Of a stretch of 64,000 nt of DNA, positions 35,484-46,909 are shown one piece after another. Source of the stretch: Hesseltinella vesiculosa. Taxonomy: Eukaryota > Mucoromycota > Mucoromycetes > Mucorales > Cunninghamellaceae. A model generated the notes under the pieces. It did not search any database, was not told the DNA's origin, and saw only the letters and a program-made list of their open reading frames with translations. Position 1 is the stretch's first letter. The number at the start of each line of letters is the position of its first letter. The stretch lies in contig MCGT01000025.1 in assembly GCA_002104935.1 (NCBI GenBank), forward strand, positions 124,001 through 188,000, read 5' to 3'. Position numbers and translations under genes: made by a program.

Positions 35484-36749
35484 CCCTTAATCTCTACCGA
35501 CCTCCCCTGGCGCCACTGTTCGCCAGGTCTTGTCCCGGAGTAGTCGCAAATTATTTTATTGGCCATGATGTAGGTGTTATAAAGCGCTCTGAGCCTACGT
35601 GTGAAAAAGCTGGAAGGAGCGAAAATCCGGGGACAAGTTTTCATGATGGAAAAAAAAAAATACCTTGACCAACATCAAAACTGTGTAAGCCTAGACATCA
35701 CCTGCTCCATACTCCCAGTACCACACGCCATCGCTGTACAGTAAGTTACGACCAGGCTGATTTCGCGTCAGCCCGTAGTACGGCCGGCCTGCAAAACTCG
35801 CAGCCAGTCGGGACGCTGAGAATTTTTGGGGTTAGGATAATGGTTTTAGCCCTGCAAAGACTGGGCCAGGAGATGAAGCCAGCAGGTGCGTTATTGGAGG
35901 CAGACAGAGAGTCGGTGAGAGGATAGAAAACGTGCTGCTAATAAGCGAGGCTTTACGAGAATTCCCGGAGGACCCGATGATTATCTCAGGGTTTGAAGTT
36001 CTCCTATAAAATATATTCTCTGTTTTTGACATTCTTCCCAAACGCCACCTTGGATGCAAAAAAAAAAAAGAGGGGATGTCACCTTCAGATATGTAATCAT
36101 TTTCAAATGCGCAGAAAAAGTAAGAAATGGATGTCAGTCAGCCTTGTAGCGCTTCCCTCCGCTGGCTCTGAGTGTTGGCATTTTAATCAAGGTCATTTCA
36201 GTATGCAAAATTTGGCGTGGATTGATTTGGAGTAATGCTCAAATATTAAGCGTCGCATTTACTTACTGTCACTTTTTATTTCGATTTATGTGACAAAGGA
36301 AAATAAAACCGTAGTCACTGACATATGGCACTTGCCATCACGCAGACGAGGCGTTGAATTCTTGATTCCAGGTTTAGACGAGCCACAGATGTGAGCGAAA
36401 AGCATGTCAAAATGAGCCACAAGTAAAACTGAGCCGTACGTGAGCCAAGGCCTACGAAAAAAAAAATGAGAGACAGGGTTGTCAACTTTCGGCCCAAGAT
36501 TGGTTGCCCAGACGTGACCACGAGGAGGTAGTTGACGTCCACGTCCGTCCCCCCTTTCTCCCTTAATAAATAAAAAACTAACAACTAAAAAAAAAAAAAA
36601 AAAAAACTAAAGAGCAGTAGTTCTATCCTATTCATTTCTACCCTAACTTGACGACGACCAGGCCGACACGGACGCTGTATAACAAGTGATACACAAGTTA
36701 TACCACACGCACTGTTAGCCTTTTATTCACGGCAGCCACCAACTTATCA

Positions 36750-37850
36750 ACGATCACCACTGAGCTAAATGGAGTTTCTTTTCACCTTTTAGTGACCGAG
36801 AGAAACCACAGCCACCCCATGACCGGTCTGAGCAGGACACAGCTAGGATGGCCACCTCACCAGGTGTTGAGTCTTCCACAGTACTCCAGTGTGGGTCTGT
36901 TAATTCAGATAAAAAAAACTTGGTCGATGGAAGCAAGAAGCGTAGCCCAATAAAGTCCAGAAAATAGCGGGGGGGACCCAGACGTAGAGTTTGTCAAAAA
37001 TACATCTGGTGGAACACCATCATTGCTGCCCTGGGGCACAGCTCCGGCGGGCACAACACAAGCCAAAGACCAGGGAGAAACGGACACACTTTTCTTGCTT
37101 TGCTTCCATGTCATCCTGAAAATGGATTCCCAAAGATCTTGCATAACCCTTCTTGGTGGGGTCTCTTGGCACAGATCTTGCTGACCAGGGGGGAAACCAT
37201 CCAAGGTCGGTTTGGCTTGAATGCACTGCACGTCCAGTTGCAAAAACCTCGGCCCCATTGAAAATCCATGGTAACTGTTAGCTCACCAGCGTCGCATGGC
37301 ATCAAAGGAGGTAGTCCAAGGCAGCAAAAGGACAAACTTGGGCTAGCAGCGATATCTTTGAAAGCTAAATGGGAGTGACCCCATTGTCGCATTGCAAAGA
37401 TCAAGTCGGCCATAATATTCTCAAACGGCAAGAAACCACAGTTGATCCAAACTTGTCAAAACCAAACGCTCCATCAGCCCTGAAAGGGAAGAATCTGAGC
37501 ACCAAAGACTTCTACGATGGCCCATTTGCTTTGGTAGGAATGGGAAATAGCCCGAACAAACTTGAATCAATGACAGTAAACTACCATTGGAGGAAGAACT
37601 TGACCGTAACACGCCGAGGCAAAAGGCGACTTTTACCAAGAGACGACCAAAGCTTGGCCGAGAACTTGAAACCAATGGACTTGCTCCAAGTGCGCAATCA
37701 AGAGGTGCGGTTTTGGTACGATGCTCTTATTTATCTTGGTGTCATCAGGCATTCCGCAAAATGCCCATCATCATTGTTTGCTAGTCGGATGCACCTCAAG
37801 AGGGTTGAAAATACCTGCAGCACCCCCCAACATACAGGGACAGTATAGCC
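36750..37850 (+). pseudogene. decayed coding sequence, probably element-derived
   Basis: Consecutive + strand pieces in shifting frames read like protein rather than noise: SSTVLQCGSVNSDKKNLVDG, KRSPIKSRK, ILLTRGETIQGRFGLNALHV, then KGKNLSTKDFYDGPFALVGM, MTVNYHWRKNLTVTRRGKRR and MDLLQVRNQEVRFWYDALIY. Frameshifts and stops separate them. I do not recognise the family; position among gypsy and repeat remnants suggests an old retroelement or DNA element. A host pseudogene cannot be excluded. Confidence 0.35.
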
Positions 37851-38351
37851 CGTAGGCAACTTCGGATCTTTTTTTATGTGTGGATCGAGGGTTCCAAAAG
37901 TCGGGAGAATCCTAGTAGCACACAAGTGACCGTTGACGTTTAAGTGGTGATATGATCAGACGATGATGAAAAAAAAAGAGGGTTGTTTACCAAGGTCGCT
38001 TTTTTTATTAAAAAAATTATGACGATGAAGGAGTGTGACCAATCAGAAGCTTCCATTCAGGGCAAAGGTCAAAAGCTAGTTTCTTCAACGATACTTTCAG
38101 AAAGACAAGCAATCCTTGAAGAATGAAAGAAGGAACGTAAAGATTTGATCCGGAGACTATTGTTACTGTCATGCAGATGTGACTATGCTGTCCAATTCGG
38201 CTGTCTCACAGCTGTCGTGCGACCAGCAGAAAAAAAACGAGCCCTTGCGCTGGGTCAATCCAGACCACTGCCCACTTTGCATGTACTGCAGTTAGTCAAC
38301 CATCATTAGGAAGCCCGAGTGTTTGTTTTCATTGATTGTCACTTGATTTAT

Positions 38352-38470
38352 GTACAGCATACGCGATTCCAAGAGCCTGGAGCAGCTCCTACGGCCGTTG
38401 AGTTCAAAGCGGCAATCAAGCGGGCATTCGGTGACTGAACATATTGCTCAAGAAGCCAAGAGATTCGATG
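38352..38470 (+). pseudogene. possible gag-like fragment
   Basis: A short reading, HTRFQEPGAAPTAVEFKAAI then KRAFGD and stop, recalls the end of a retrotransposon capsid domain. It is very short, so this is a weak call supported mostly by its setting. Confidence 0.2.
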
Positions 38471-38929
38471 TTGCATTTTGAAACTGTGTAAAAATTAAAA
38501 TTGGCTGGACAGTCGCTACTAATCAACATGGATTTTCCAGCATCAGATCAACTAGTGAGTTCCTGCATTCCTGCAAAATGGCGCATTGATTCTTTTCGTC
38601 AAGCATGATTTATACCAACCTCTTTTTTTTTTTATTCAAAAGACAGAGGTGGCCCCTTACGATTACGGTAAAAAATCTGAAAGTCAATGATTTACCTGCG
38701 ATGAGTATATACGTCTAGCGTTTGATGCGCTATGTTAGACTTTTTGAGGAAAAGGTCCAAAGACGTCGTGGCAATGAGCTAGAGTCATTCAAATTGAGCC
38801 ATCAGCGACAGCGCATGTGCCTAAGCCCATTGCGCAGAAGCTGCACAGGTTATTTTGTTATCAAAACGACAAAAAAAAAAATAGACCGTGCAATGCACGA
38901 GGGCAATTCGAAAGCGGCGGTGCGCGGAG

Positions 38930-39270
38930 GCTGAATGTAGCGATCCGATTTTTTTGTCGTTTTGAAAAAAAAAAAGAATAAACGCTGCGCGACATATTTG
39001 AGTGATTGGATCGATGTGAAATGTTGCGCGAGAGCGCAAATGCATGAATGATGATGATGCTGAGAAAATCAAGTCCATTGGCGAAGGTCACCCAGCCAAT
39101 TTTTGACAGGTTTCGGTTTTGACACCTCCAAATCGCCAGCTAAAAAAAGGAAAAATCGGTCATTTTCCCCAGGGGACCCCCAGGCTGCCCCATTAAAAAC
39201 CACAGTGCAAACTTACACTAAATAATTTCGTTCCAAACTTTGCATACGATGGTGTGAAATGACCTTGATG
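38930..39270 (+). repeat. dispersed repeat family B, copy 2
   Basis: This is the longest visible copy. It matches 17700-17995 in reverse complement and 40588-40780 in direct orientation. Core order: AATAAACGCTGCGCG, GTGATTGGATCGATGTGAAA, GAAGGTCACCCAGCCAA, CCAGCTAAAAAAAGG, ATCGGTCATTTTC, GGGGACCCCCAGGCTGCC. An A run precedes the core in this copy and in copy 3. Confidence 0.75.
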
Positions 39271-39639
39271 AATGACTTCATACGCATTTGATTTTACTGC
39301 ACTCTAGCACTTGAAAATGATGTAGCAGCTCGTCCCACAGGTACGCGTACAAAAAAAAAATTGAGCCACCAACCTTTTTTTTTTTTTTTACCAATTACCA
39401 ATTAAGCGATGCTATGCCACGGAATCATAGTAAGCACAGACAACAAGCATCACTAGCCCATAGCCTTTCCTCATTGTACAACCCTAGTAAAACTATGTCG
39501 TCCCTCATTCATCTACCACCCATTCACTATTTTTTACTTCTTGTCATTCGCTCACTCTGCCATTTTTTCTGTGGATCTTTTCTTCCAAATCGGGAGATGC
39601 ACCTTTCACCCACCCAGCAATTTTCTTTTCGCTTCTTCT

Positions 39640-40130
39640 TTTCTCACATCCTCTTCAGCATTGGGCTCCAACGTTTCATTCCAAGTGCATTCGACAGGGA
39701 TTCAAGAGCTGGGTCTAGCGATGACAACAATGCATGGCATCATGTTGATTTTTGAAAATAGATTTTTTAATAAGCTAGCAGGAGCACATCAAGATTCCGT
39801 GAATCAACTTGCTGGTTAAAAGAAGGTAGGCTTGGGGTTTGAATTGTAAGCGCCAGCTCAATGCTCTGTTTTCTAAGTGATGGAGATTAGGTGGTTAGAC
39901 CATTGCCTTGTCATCGAAGACGCAATCATGCATAAAGTCGACACCAGCCTTCAGCCAAGGCTGGACTGCATCGCTGCGTTTGGTGCTGGTGTCGCTGCGG
40001 CTTCGTGGATAGTAATGGTATGGGTTATAAGTGATGCTTTTCATGTACCTTTTCAAAGATCGCTGGGAGTCCCTGGTGGTTGGATCACAATGACAAAAAG
40101 CAGTTGATTAGGTGTCCATGGAAAAAATTC
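39640..40130 (+). repeat. dispersed repeat family A, copy 2
   Basis: This is the direct-orientation partner of the copy at 5255-5720. It carries GAGCTGGGTCTAGCGATGAC, TTTTTGAAAATAGATTTTTT, CTCAATGCTCTGTTTTCTAA, TTCGTGGATAGTAATGGTAT and TTAGGTGTCCATGG at its end. The frame is broken between its two longest readings, as in copy 1. It lies immediately upstream of the integrase fragment. Confidence 0.75.
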
Positions 40131-40213
40131 ACCCTTCCGATTAGCCCCTGTAGTTTGCTTAGCCGCCAGAGACTATCCCCTAAGTGGCCCAAGTCAACCT
40201 GCAAGCAAATTAG

Positions 40214-40561
40214 GACGACTTCGAAGTAGAAGAAACCGAGGTATATAAAATAACCGGAGAAAAGAAACTCAAGGTTGTCGCCTACGTGAGCCGAGCAGAC
40301 TTGTTGGAACGACGCCACCACATGTTGGGACACTTAGGATTAGAGGCCATGCTGCACTCGATGGAATCACGCTACTGGTGGCCTGACATGCGGCAAGAAA
40401 TTAAAGAATGGCTCACAACATGCCTCGATTGCCAATTGGCTGGACGACCCCAATGCGGTCAACACAAAGCCCCAATGCATCCTTTGCCTGTGCCCGAGGC
40501 ATTTGGACGAGGGCACTTGGACTTCATTGGACGGCTACCAATGACCAAGCAGGGAAATTGA
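40214..40561 (+). pseudogene. Ty3/gypsy integrase N-terminal fragment
   Basis: This reads for 115 residues to a stop. The zinc-binding HHCC domain is intact: H-H (RRHHMLGHLGLEAMLHSMES, using HxxxH), RYWWPDMRQEIKEW, and C-x2-C in TTCLDCQLAGRP. It is followed by the start of the catalytic core, AFGRGHLDFIGRLPMT, where the first catalytic Asp is D in HLDFIG. The frame then stops and the rest of the core is absent. A stop also closes the frame just upstream, so this is a fragment of pol, not a gene. Confidence 0.85.
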
Positions 40562-40587
40562 ACATGACACTCTTCGTTTCGTAAAAA

Positions 40588-40780
40588 AAAAAAAAAAAAA
40601 TTACAAACACTGCACAGCACTTTTGGCTGATCAGACCAATGTGAAATGATGCACATGTGCCCAAACCAATGAATGATGCTGATCCCGAAAAACTCATGTC
40701 GATTGCTGAAGATCGCTCAGCCAACTTTTGATGGCTTTGATCAACCAGCTAAAAAAAATGAAAAAATCGGCCATTTTCAT
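40588..40780 (+). repeat. dispersed repeat family B, copy 3
   Basis: Shorter copy, in direct orientation with copy 2, preceded by an A run. Landmarks: CACTGCACAGCACTTTTGG, CCAATGTGAAATGATGCACA, CAATGAATGATGCTGA, GCTCAGCCAACTTTTGATGG, CCAGCTAAAAAAAATG, ATCGGCCATTTTC. It diverges from copy 2 after that point. Confidence 0.7.
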
Positions 40781-41113
40781 CAGAGAGAAATGACCTTCCT
40801 TCTCGCACACTTGGTTTTCCGTGTCCGTGAATTCTCCAAGGGCCATGCTTTTTCATTTTGTTCGGGCATTGACGTAAAATTGGAGGTGGTTGATGCGAAC
40901 AGTAAATGTACTACGCTGAAAAAAGCTGGCCAATGAGTTGCCCAGTCAGCGATTCTTCCGGCTGAGAAACCAGACAGCCCGCCCTGGCGGATGAGCCTCC
41001 TGATTGGCTAGCGCAGCGGCTAGCGAAGAATTAAGGGTGCGTTCTGTGTTGTCCTTTTTCTTCCTCTTTTTTTTTTTTTTTTCCCTTCTCTTTAACAGTT
41101 CCAAATCGACATC

Positions 41114-41877
41114 ATGGTATGTTTAAACTGCACAAACAGAACGCCAACCAACAAAAGAGAGTGTCAGCAGACAGCATAGAGAGATGAAAAAGAACGATTG
41201 GAAGGATGGATGGATGGATGGACAGGAGTTTCTTGGCTGGCGACATGCAATGTTTACAATGGGTCACTCACGTCCTTCTTTTTTTCTTTTTCTTTTTTTG
41301 TTACATAGTCTCTCGTTGTCCCCGAAAGGAACCAAGTAAGTATATGTTTACCAGTGCATGGGTGAATGGAAAGCCAATGGTTGATGTACCCGTCATGTCT
41401 CACCTTTTTTTTTCTCGCTTGTTTTGGGCTTTGTTCGTGTAGTTCCAACACATTATCCGTTTGCTCAACACCAACGTTGACGGCAAGGACAAGATCACCA
41501 TTGCTTTGACCTCTGTCAAGGGTGTGGGTCGCCGTTTCGCCAACATTGCTTGCAAGAAGGCCGATGTCGACTTGAACAAGCGTGCCGGTGAACTGTCCAA
41601 CGAAGAATTGGAACGTATTGTCACCATCTTGCAAAACCCTGCCCAATACAAGATCCCCAACTGGTTCCTTAACAGACAAAAGGATATCGTTGACGGCAAG
41701 TACTCCCAAGTCATCTCCAACATCTTGGACACCAAGATGCGTGAAGATTTGGAACGTATGAAGAAGATCCGTCTCCACCGTGGTCTCCGTCACTACTGGG
41801 GTCTCCGTGTCCGTGGTCAACATACCAAGACCACCGGTCGCCGTGGTCGTACCGTCGGTGTGTCCAAGAAGAAATAA
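41114..41877 (+). CDS. RPS18: 40S ribosomal protein S18 (uS13)
   Basis: Three exons, 41114-41116 (the ATG alone), 41309-41335 and 41443-41877, give 154 residues (human 152). Diagnostic sequence: [86 protein letters not shown]. uS13 sits in the 40S head and contacts the P-site tRNA. The start codon is followed at once by GTATGT, so the first coding exon is just three bases. Introns are 192 and 107 bases, both with T-rich ends. Codon bias is very strong. Confidence 0.97.
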
Positions 41878-42347
41878 GTGTCAGGTAATGCATCGTCGAG
41901 ACAGTAGCGGAGCGGGGCACATTGATACGGTGATGAGATACAAAAATCAACAATACCTTACCTACATTATCTGAAATAATGAGGATATTGATTTTTAAAA
42001 CCTGCTGAGCATTGATGTGCGCTTTGGAAAAGAAGTGGATGAAGACTGATCCCTTTTTCTTTATTACAGATCTCATTCATTCTTTCTTTCTCTCTTTTTT
42101 TCTTTGTCGTATCGTCTCAATGTAATAAACCGAAAAAAATGCGCTTCTCATTTCATCGAAATGTGCACAAAAAGGATTGGCGAGCCTGCCATTGATAGTT
42201 GGTTTGGGCAGTGACACCAGATTTCAAAAAAAAAAAAAAAAAAAATGACAAGCGGAGAACGTTCAGCCTTAAAATAAGTCTGGCATTTTTTTTTCTCCCT
42301 CTTTTTTTTTCTTTTTTTTTTTCCTTCCCTGTACGGTTAACGGCAAG
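41878..42347. other. intergenic
   Basis: RPS18 3' region with AATAAA-like sequence, an A run of about 19 at 42227-42245, and a pyrimidine-rich leader before the next gene. No gene seen. Confidence 0.5.
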
Positions 42348-42977
42348 ATGAGTGATGGACCCTCGATTAGGGACTATCTAGGTATGTTACTTGCAAGTGA
42401 CAGAATAGGCAAACACTTAATCCGGTTCTTTTTGTGCGGTAGAGCAACGGAAAAAGATGGGCATGACTTGGTAAGGCCACCACGATGTTACGATTGGGTC
42501 GGTCTCATTTAATCTTCATATCTAGGGAGGATTTCCGCAAGATCAAAGAAGAGAAGGAAGGCCCAGGTGTATCTGAAGCAGCCATGAAAAAATACCGTCA
42601 ACAGCTCGATGCTGAACGAGAAGCAAAGTTGAAGAAACACAAGAAGAAGTCGAAGCACAAAAAACGACGCCACGAATCCTCCAGTGATGATGATTCCGAC
42701 AGCGATGGCGAATCGGTAAAGGCGGCAAAGACTCGTCAAGGACAAGAGGGATCTTACCATTGCCTGTTTTAGAAACGTCGACGAAAACGCAAACACAAGG
42801 AAAGAAAGAAAGAGGACCGATCTCGATCGAGGTCACCAAGGGTAAAGCGTGAATGGGAGATGTTGGACGGGACGCTGACCGCGTTTTCTAATTCTCTCGC
42901 AGCATCGTCAGGAAAGCAGCAAACGAAGCTCAGAACGTCAATCTCCAGTAGAGCAGAAAGAACAGAAAGAGCAATAA
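42348..42977 (+). CDS. Lys/Arg/Ser-rich nuclear protein, FAM133-like
   Basis: Exons 42348-42381, 42443-42470, 42526-42715, 42773-42841 and 42903-42977 give 131 residues. The N-terminus, PSIRDYLEQRKKMGMTWEDF, resembles the start of FAM133 proteins (TIQDYL, then TWEEVK), followed by KYRQQLDAEREAKLKKHKKK, an acidic Ser stretch (SSSDDDSDSDGES) and an RSRSRSPR motif. Such proteins associate with spliceosomes. The match is by general pattern, so the function is inference. Five exons in 630 bases, one of 28 bases, is dense even for this genome. Confidence 0.7.
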
Positions 42978-43295
42978 AACTGTACCGATAGCAGAACAGG
43001 TGATGGGTCATGTTTCTTGCGCGGAAGGTTGGTAGGCCGTGGCAGTCAAACAGGTCTGCGAATCCCTCGGGGCCGGTGGCATTTTTGTCAGACAGAGTGG
43101 TACTTTCAGTTGCCCGAGCCATTTGAATGAAAACGGCCAAAGCCCACGATCAACTCCACACAGGAACTTCAGCAGGGAGTCAAAAAAAGGGGGATTGAGT
43201 TTTTTAATTTTTTATTTTTTGCGCACGACAGGGCTGTTTTTTCCTTTCTTTCCACACCACTCTGTTTTCATTGTGAATTTGGATAGCATTTGTCA

Positions 43296-45859
43296 ATGGG
43301 GGATGAAGAAAAAGTAAAAGAAGAACAAGAGAATGAACTTGGTCTTCAAACCGTCCTGGGCACGCCTGTTGTTTGGGGGCTGACACTCGTGATATACATC
43401 TTTTCCTTGACGGCCCATCGGCTCATCTTTGCTTTTGGTATGGCCACTGCGTTTGTATTTGGTGCATTGTACTTTGGCCGTCGCCATCCTCCAGCCGTCT
43501 ATATGCCATCCACCCTAACCACGTCTGTGGATGAACCATTGATGGTAAAGGCACCATGAGCGTACCTCCTCCAGCCGAACTCTAATCATTCTTTTATTGT
43601 TTCCATAGGATGAAAGCGATGCTCAGTACACGAAGCTGCAGCTCTTCTATCCTCCTCTGTCGAAAAAGGTAGCCCAACTGCTGGGGTATTTTTACCGAGA
43701 CTTTGTGGGAAACTGGTGGGATCCTCTGCACTCGCCCTATGACGATGAAGTGGAAACGCTCGTCAAGACACGGCTGAATATGGCTGTCTCAAGTCTGGAA
43801 AAAACCTTGCTCAATCAGGAAAGAAACGACATTGTTATGGCCACAATGTATGGTCTGGCCAACACATTGATCATTCATATGGTGTGTAACCTTCCGAATC
43901 ATCCTCTTCCGCAAAACGATTGGACTGACTGATATTTTTTTTTTTTTTTTTTTTTTGAAGCGTGAATGCCGGACGTTGGAGGATTCACAGCTGGCGATGG
44001 ATGTCTACATTGAAGAAAACCCACAGTCGCCCTTTGCTCAGCTTTTGGCAAGAAAGGAGCAACATCAACAATTACGAGGGCTGAGCCAGTCTTTGCTGAA
44101 GCGGATCTTGCCTGCGAGCGATCGTCAGTCCAAGGTGTTACACAGCATGTTCAAGGAACTTCTGGCCTCGCACTTGTTTGGCAGTGTGCTGAATACCTGT
44201 AGCGACCCAGACTTTATTAATGGGTGGCTCGTCCATTACCTCCAACCGACCAATGCGGCCCAGCAACAAGCTTCGGCCGACACCGACGGCATTCGCAGCC
44301 TTGTAGAAAAAGCGACCGAGGACGCCATGGCGGCCGAGCAGGAAGATGCCTTGAGCAGCCACCCATTGTCCCCCACGCCCTCCACTCAGTCCGTGTCGCT
44401 GGAGGAAGTGCAGCCGAAAAAAACAAGCATCGACCTGCCCTCACCCACCGACTCCCCCGCTTCTCGTAAGGGCAGCGTGCGGAAAGCCTCCAGCTCTGGA
44501 CCGCCCACGCCTCCTCTTCAACGCCCCACCCTGATGATCTATCCTCCTGGCACAGTCGGGTTCAGCATCATGGACATCTCGGCGCCTTATCAAGATCCTC
44601 ACACCACCGACCCAGCCGACCTGATGTTTCTGATCCAAATCGAACGGCCATCGTTTTCTCGCACCAGCGACCAACAGCATGGCTCGGAAGGCGGCGGGTA
44701 TGTGATCACGCGTACCTACAAGGACTTTGATGTGTTCCAGTCCCTGCTCCGGTTCAAACATCCTCGGCGGGTGGCCAAAGTGGTGGCCAAATTGCCGCTG
44801 GAAGTGACAAGGACCTGGCTTGGCAAAAAAACCACGGCTATCCAACAACAGCAGCAGACCGACCCCTTCAGCACCGATGCTGTTGTCGAAGAAAGCAGCC
44901 TGGCCCAGTCGCTGGAGCGGTACCTGATCAAGGTCGTGCGGGACCCTGAGCTTGGCACCGAGCCTTTGATTCAGTCGTTTCTGCGCAAGGAACGGCCCAC
45001 CGACCAAGGATCAACCCAGAATGAGATGTCGTTTGCCGATGAATACCAAGACCAAGTGGCGTCCTATCAGCAGCAGCAGCCCAAGTCGTTTTTTTCCCGG
45101 CCCTTCTCCACCTCCACTTCCACATCGTCCGCCAACGATGTTTTGTCGCCCATCTCCAACAACGGCAGCATCGCCGCCACGCGTTGGCTTCGGGCCGGGT
45201 CCCTGGGTGGCAGCTTCAGCAGCGTAGCCAACAGCGACACAACCAATAGCGACGAGGACGATCTCGTGCAGGACGATCGCTCAGACCTGACCGGGCCGGC
45301 CCCCACGGCCGATGAGATCGACGGCGATGAAAGTCATGCCGAGGAAGAAAAAGCCAAGATCAAGTCTCTGTCGGCCATGGACACCGAGCTGCTGATCGAG
45401 ACAACCTATGCTCTCATTGTCGAGATCTTTGAGCTTGGCACCACCACCACCAACAAGGCTTGGATGCGACGGTCGATGCTGAATTTGCTAAGGGAAATTG
45501 TGCGACGGTCGTACACGGAATGGGTAGGCAAACAATACGAACATTATATCCAAGCCTACCTCTCCCCTGATGCCTTGGTGGCCTGGATGGCCATGGTACA
45601 AGAAAAATTCTGGCCTGACGGCAAGTACAACACAAACTATACGGCAAGAACCCCCGAAGAAAAGGAACAAACAAAGGAACAAGCGAGACTTTTGCTGGCT
45701 CAGCAGGCCGTGCCTAGTGGCGTCCGTCAATTGCTTGGTGATCAAAATACCACCTTGGCCATGCATAGGATTTGGTGCCGTTTACAGGATGAAAATCTTA
45801 ATCGGGTCCTTGTTCTTCAGGTCATGGAACGCGTCATCAAGTCCATCATCGCTGGTTGA
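43296..45859 (+). CDS. PXA-PX-nexin C membrane protein, Mdm1/SNX-type
   Basis: Exons 43296-43544, 43609-43881 and 43961-45859 give 806 residues. Residues about 27-60 form two close hydrophobic segments (TPVVWGLTLVIYIFSL; FGMATAFVFGALYF), an N-terminal membrane hairpin. The PXA domain spans about 100-265 (LLGYFYRDFVGNWWDPLHS; LLKRILPASDRQSKVLHSMF). A PX domain follows at about 367-520 with a long insertion (VITRTYKDFDVFQSLLRFKH, LERYLIKVVRDPELGTEPL), and a nexin C domain at about 647-790 (YSLIVEIFEL-type, WVGKQYEHYIQAYLSPD). No RGS domain is present between PXA and PX. Relatives tether the ER to vacuoles, endosomes or lipid droplets. The A/T-rich second intron ends with a T run of about 22. 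Confidence 0.9.
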
Positions 45860-46909
45860 TCCTGGTCCCTCTCCTTTTTTTTTTTTTTTTGCCCTCTTTT
45901 GTATCATAGTCAAATAAAGAAACCCCTATTTTTTTATACGCATAGGATGAAACAGAACCTGGGTTGGATTGACAGCATCATGGCAAAAAAAAAAAATAAT
46001 AATAATAATAATCCTACTCATCATGAATGCATGTCAGTCTTGTGCATTGTCATTGCGCATGCCCAAAAGAGAGCGAGAAACGGAGATTCAAGGCGAATGC
46101 ACAAGCCAAGTTTTTTTCTAGCCCCGCTAACATTAATCGGGAGGATCTCCGTCGTGTGTTTTTGTTATGCTACATCCCATTACCTCTGTCTCTCTCTTTT
46201 CTTTTTGATAGGGTGCATGTAATGATACCGCAGGTGATGGTGCATGGGGAGCAAAAAAAAAAAAAAAAAACAGAAATGGTGATCAAAAACAATTGGCTAG
46301 CGCTTGTTGGTGGCACTGAGGAAAGCTTGTTTTTTTTTCTGTGGTTGCACGATACCATCAGCTGGTTTCGTTCTTTGGCAGCTCTTTCTTATTGAGAATG
46401 TTCATTTTTCTCACCCAAAATAGAGAATAACAAAAGAACAACGGTTTTTTACTTCCTCACTTCTCCTATTTTTTAAAAAAAAGTCATGCACGGTGGTGCA
46501 TAAGTGAGCCACCTTTTTTATTTGCCCTTTCGGAGTGCGTATCCGCCCTTTTTTTTTTTTCCCCAGGTTTTTATTTTTTTTGATGGTCCTCGCTTTAGTG
46601 TGTCACCAGCCGTATTTAGGTTAGTCATCCTTTTGTCTGTGGGTAGGCTAGAAGGGAAGATCTTTAGCAAGGTTTTGATGGTAAAAAGAGATGAAACGAA
46701 TGTTCCATGTTTGGGCTTTCCGAAGAATTCAACCGTTTTTTTTTGAAGCGTGATCACGGGCCCCCTTTCATCTTTTGGCTTTTTTTGACAAGGTCCCCGC
46801 TGCCACTTCTTCTTCTTCTTCTTCTTCTTCTTTCCTTCTGTGCTTTTGTATATATTTATTCTTCTTGTATTTTTTTCTACTTTACTTTGTATATTATTAT
46901 TATTTAACA
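45860..46909. other. 1-kb intergenic interval
   Basis: No gene is supported. Contains (AAT)6 at 46001-46013 region, (TTC)8 at about 46807-46830 and several A/T runs; the TTC-rich tract is part of the kinesin leader. Confidence 0.5.
46000..46014 (+). repeat. AAT microsatellite
   Basis: Six AAT repeats after an A run, in the interval between the PXA-PX and kinesin genes. Confidence 0.85.

Larger units (their letters stand above)
33999..41113. mobile_element. 7-kb mobile-element graveyard
   Basis: No intact host gene is supported. The stretch holds repeat B copies 2 and 3, repeat A copy 2, a gypsy integrase fragment, decayed reading pieces at 36.7-37.9 kb, a possible gag piece at about 38.3 kb, and a tandem duplication at 35.4 kb. 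The first kilobase (34.0-35.2 kb) holds nothing recognised. Composition is mixed and reading frames short on both strands. Evidence for each part is listed separately. Confidence 0.6.

Noticed and set aside
45414..45674. Possible match between the kinesin-side Tc1 relic and the PXA-PX gene (shared CTTGGCACCACCACCACCA)
   Set aside because: Short low-complexity coincidence: the PXA-PX copy is in frame within a conserved domain.
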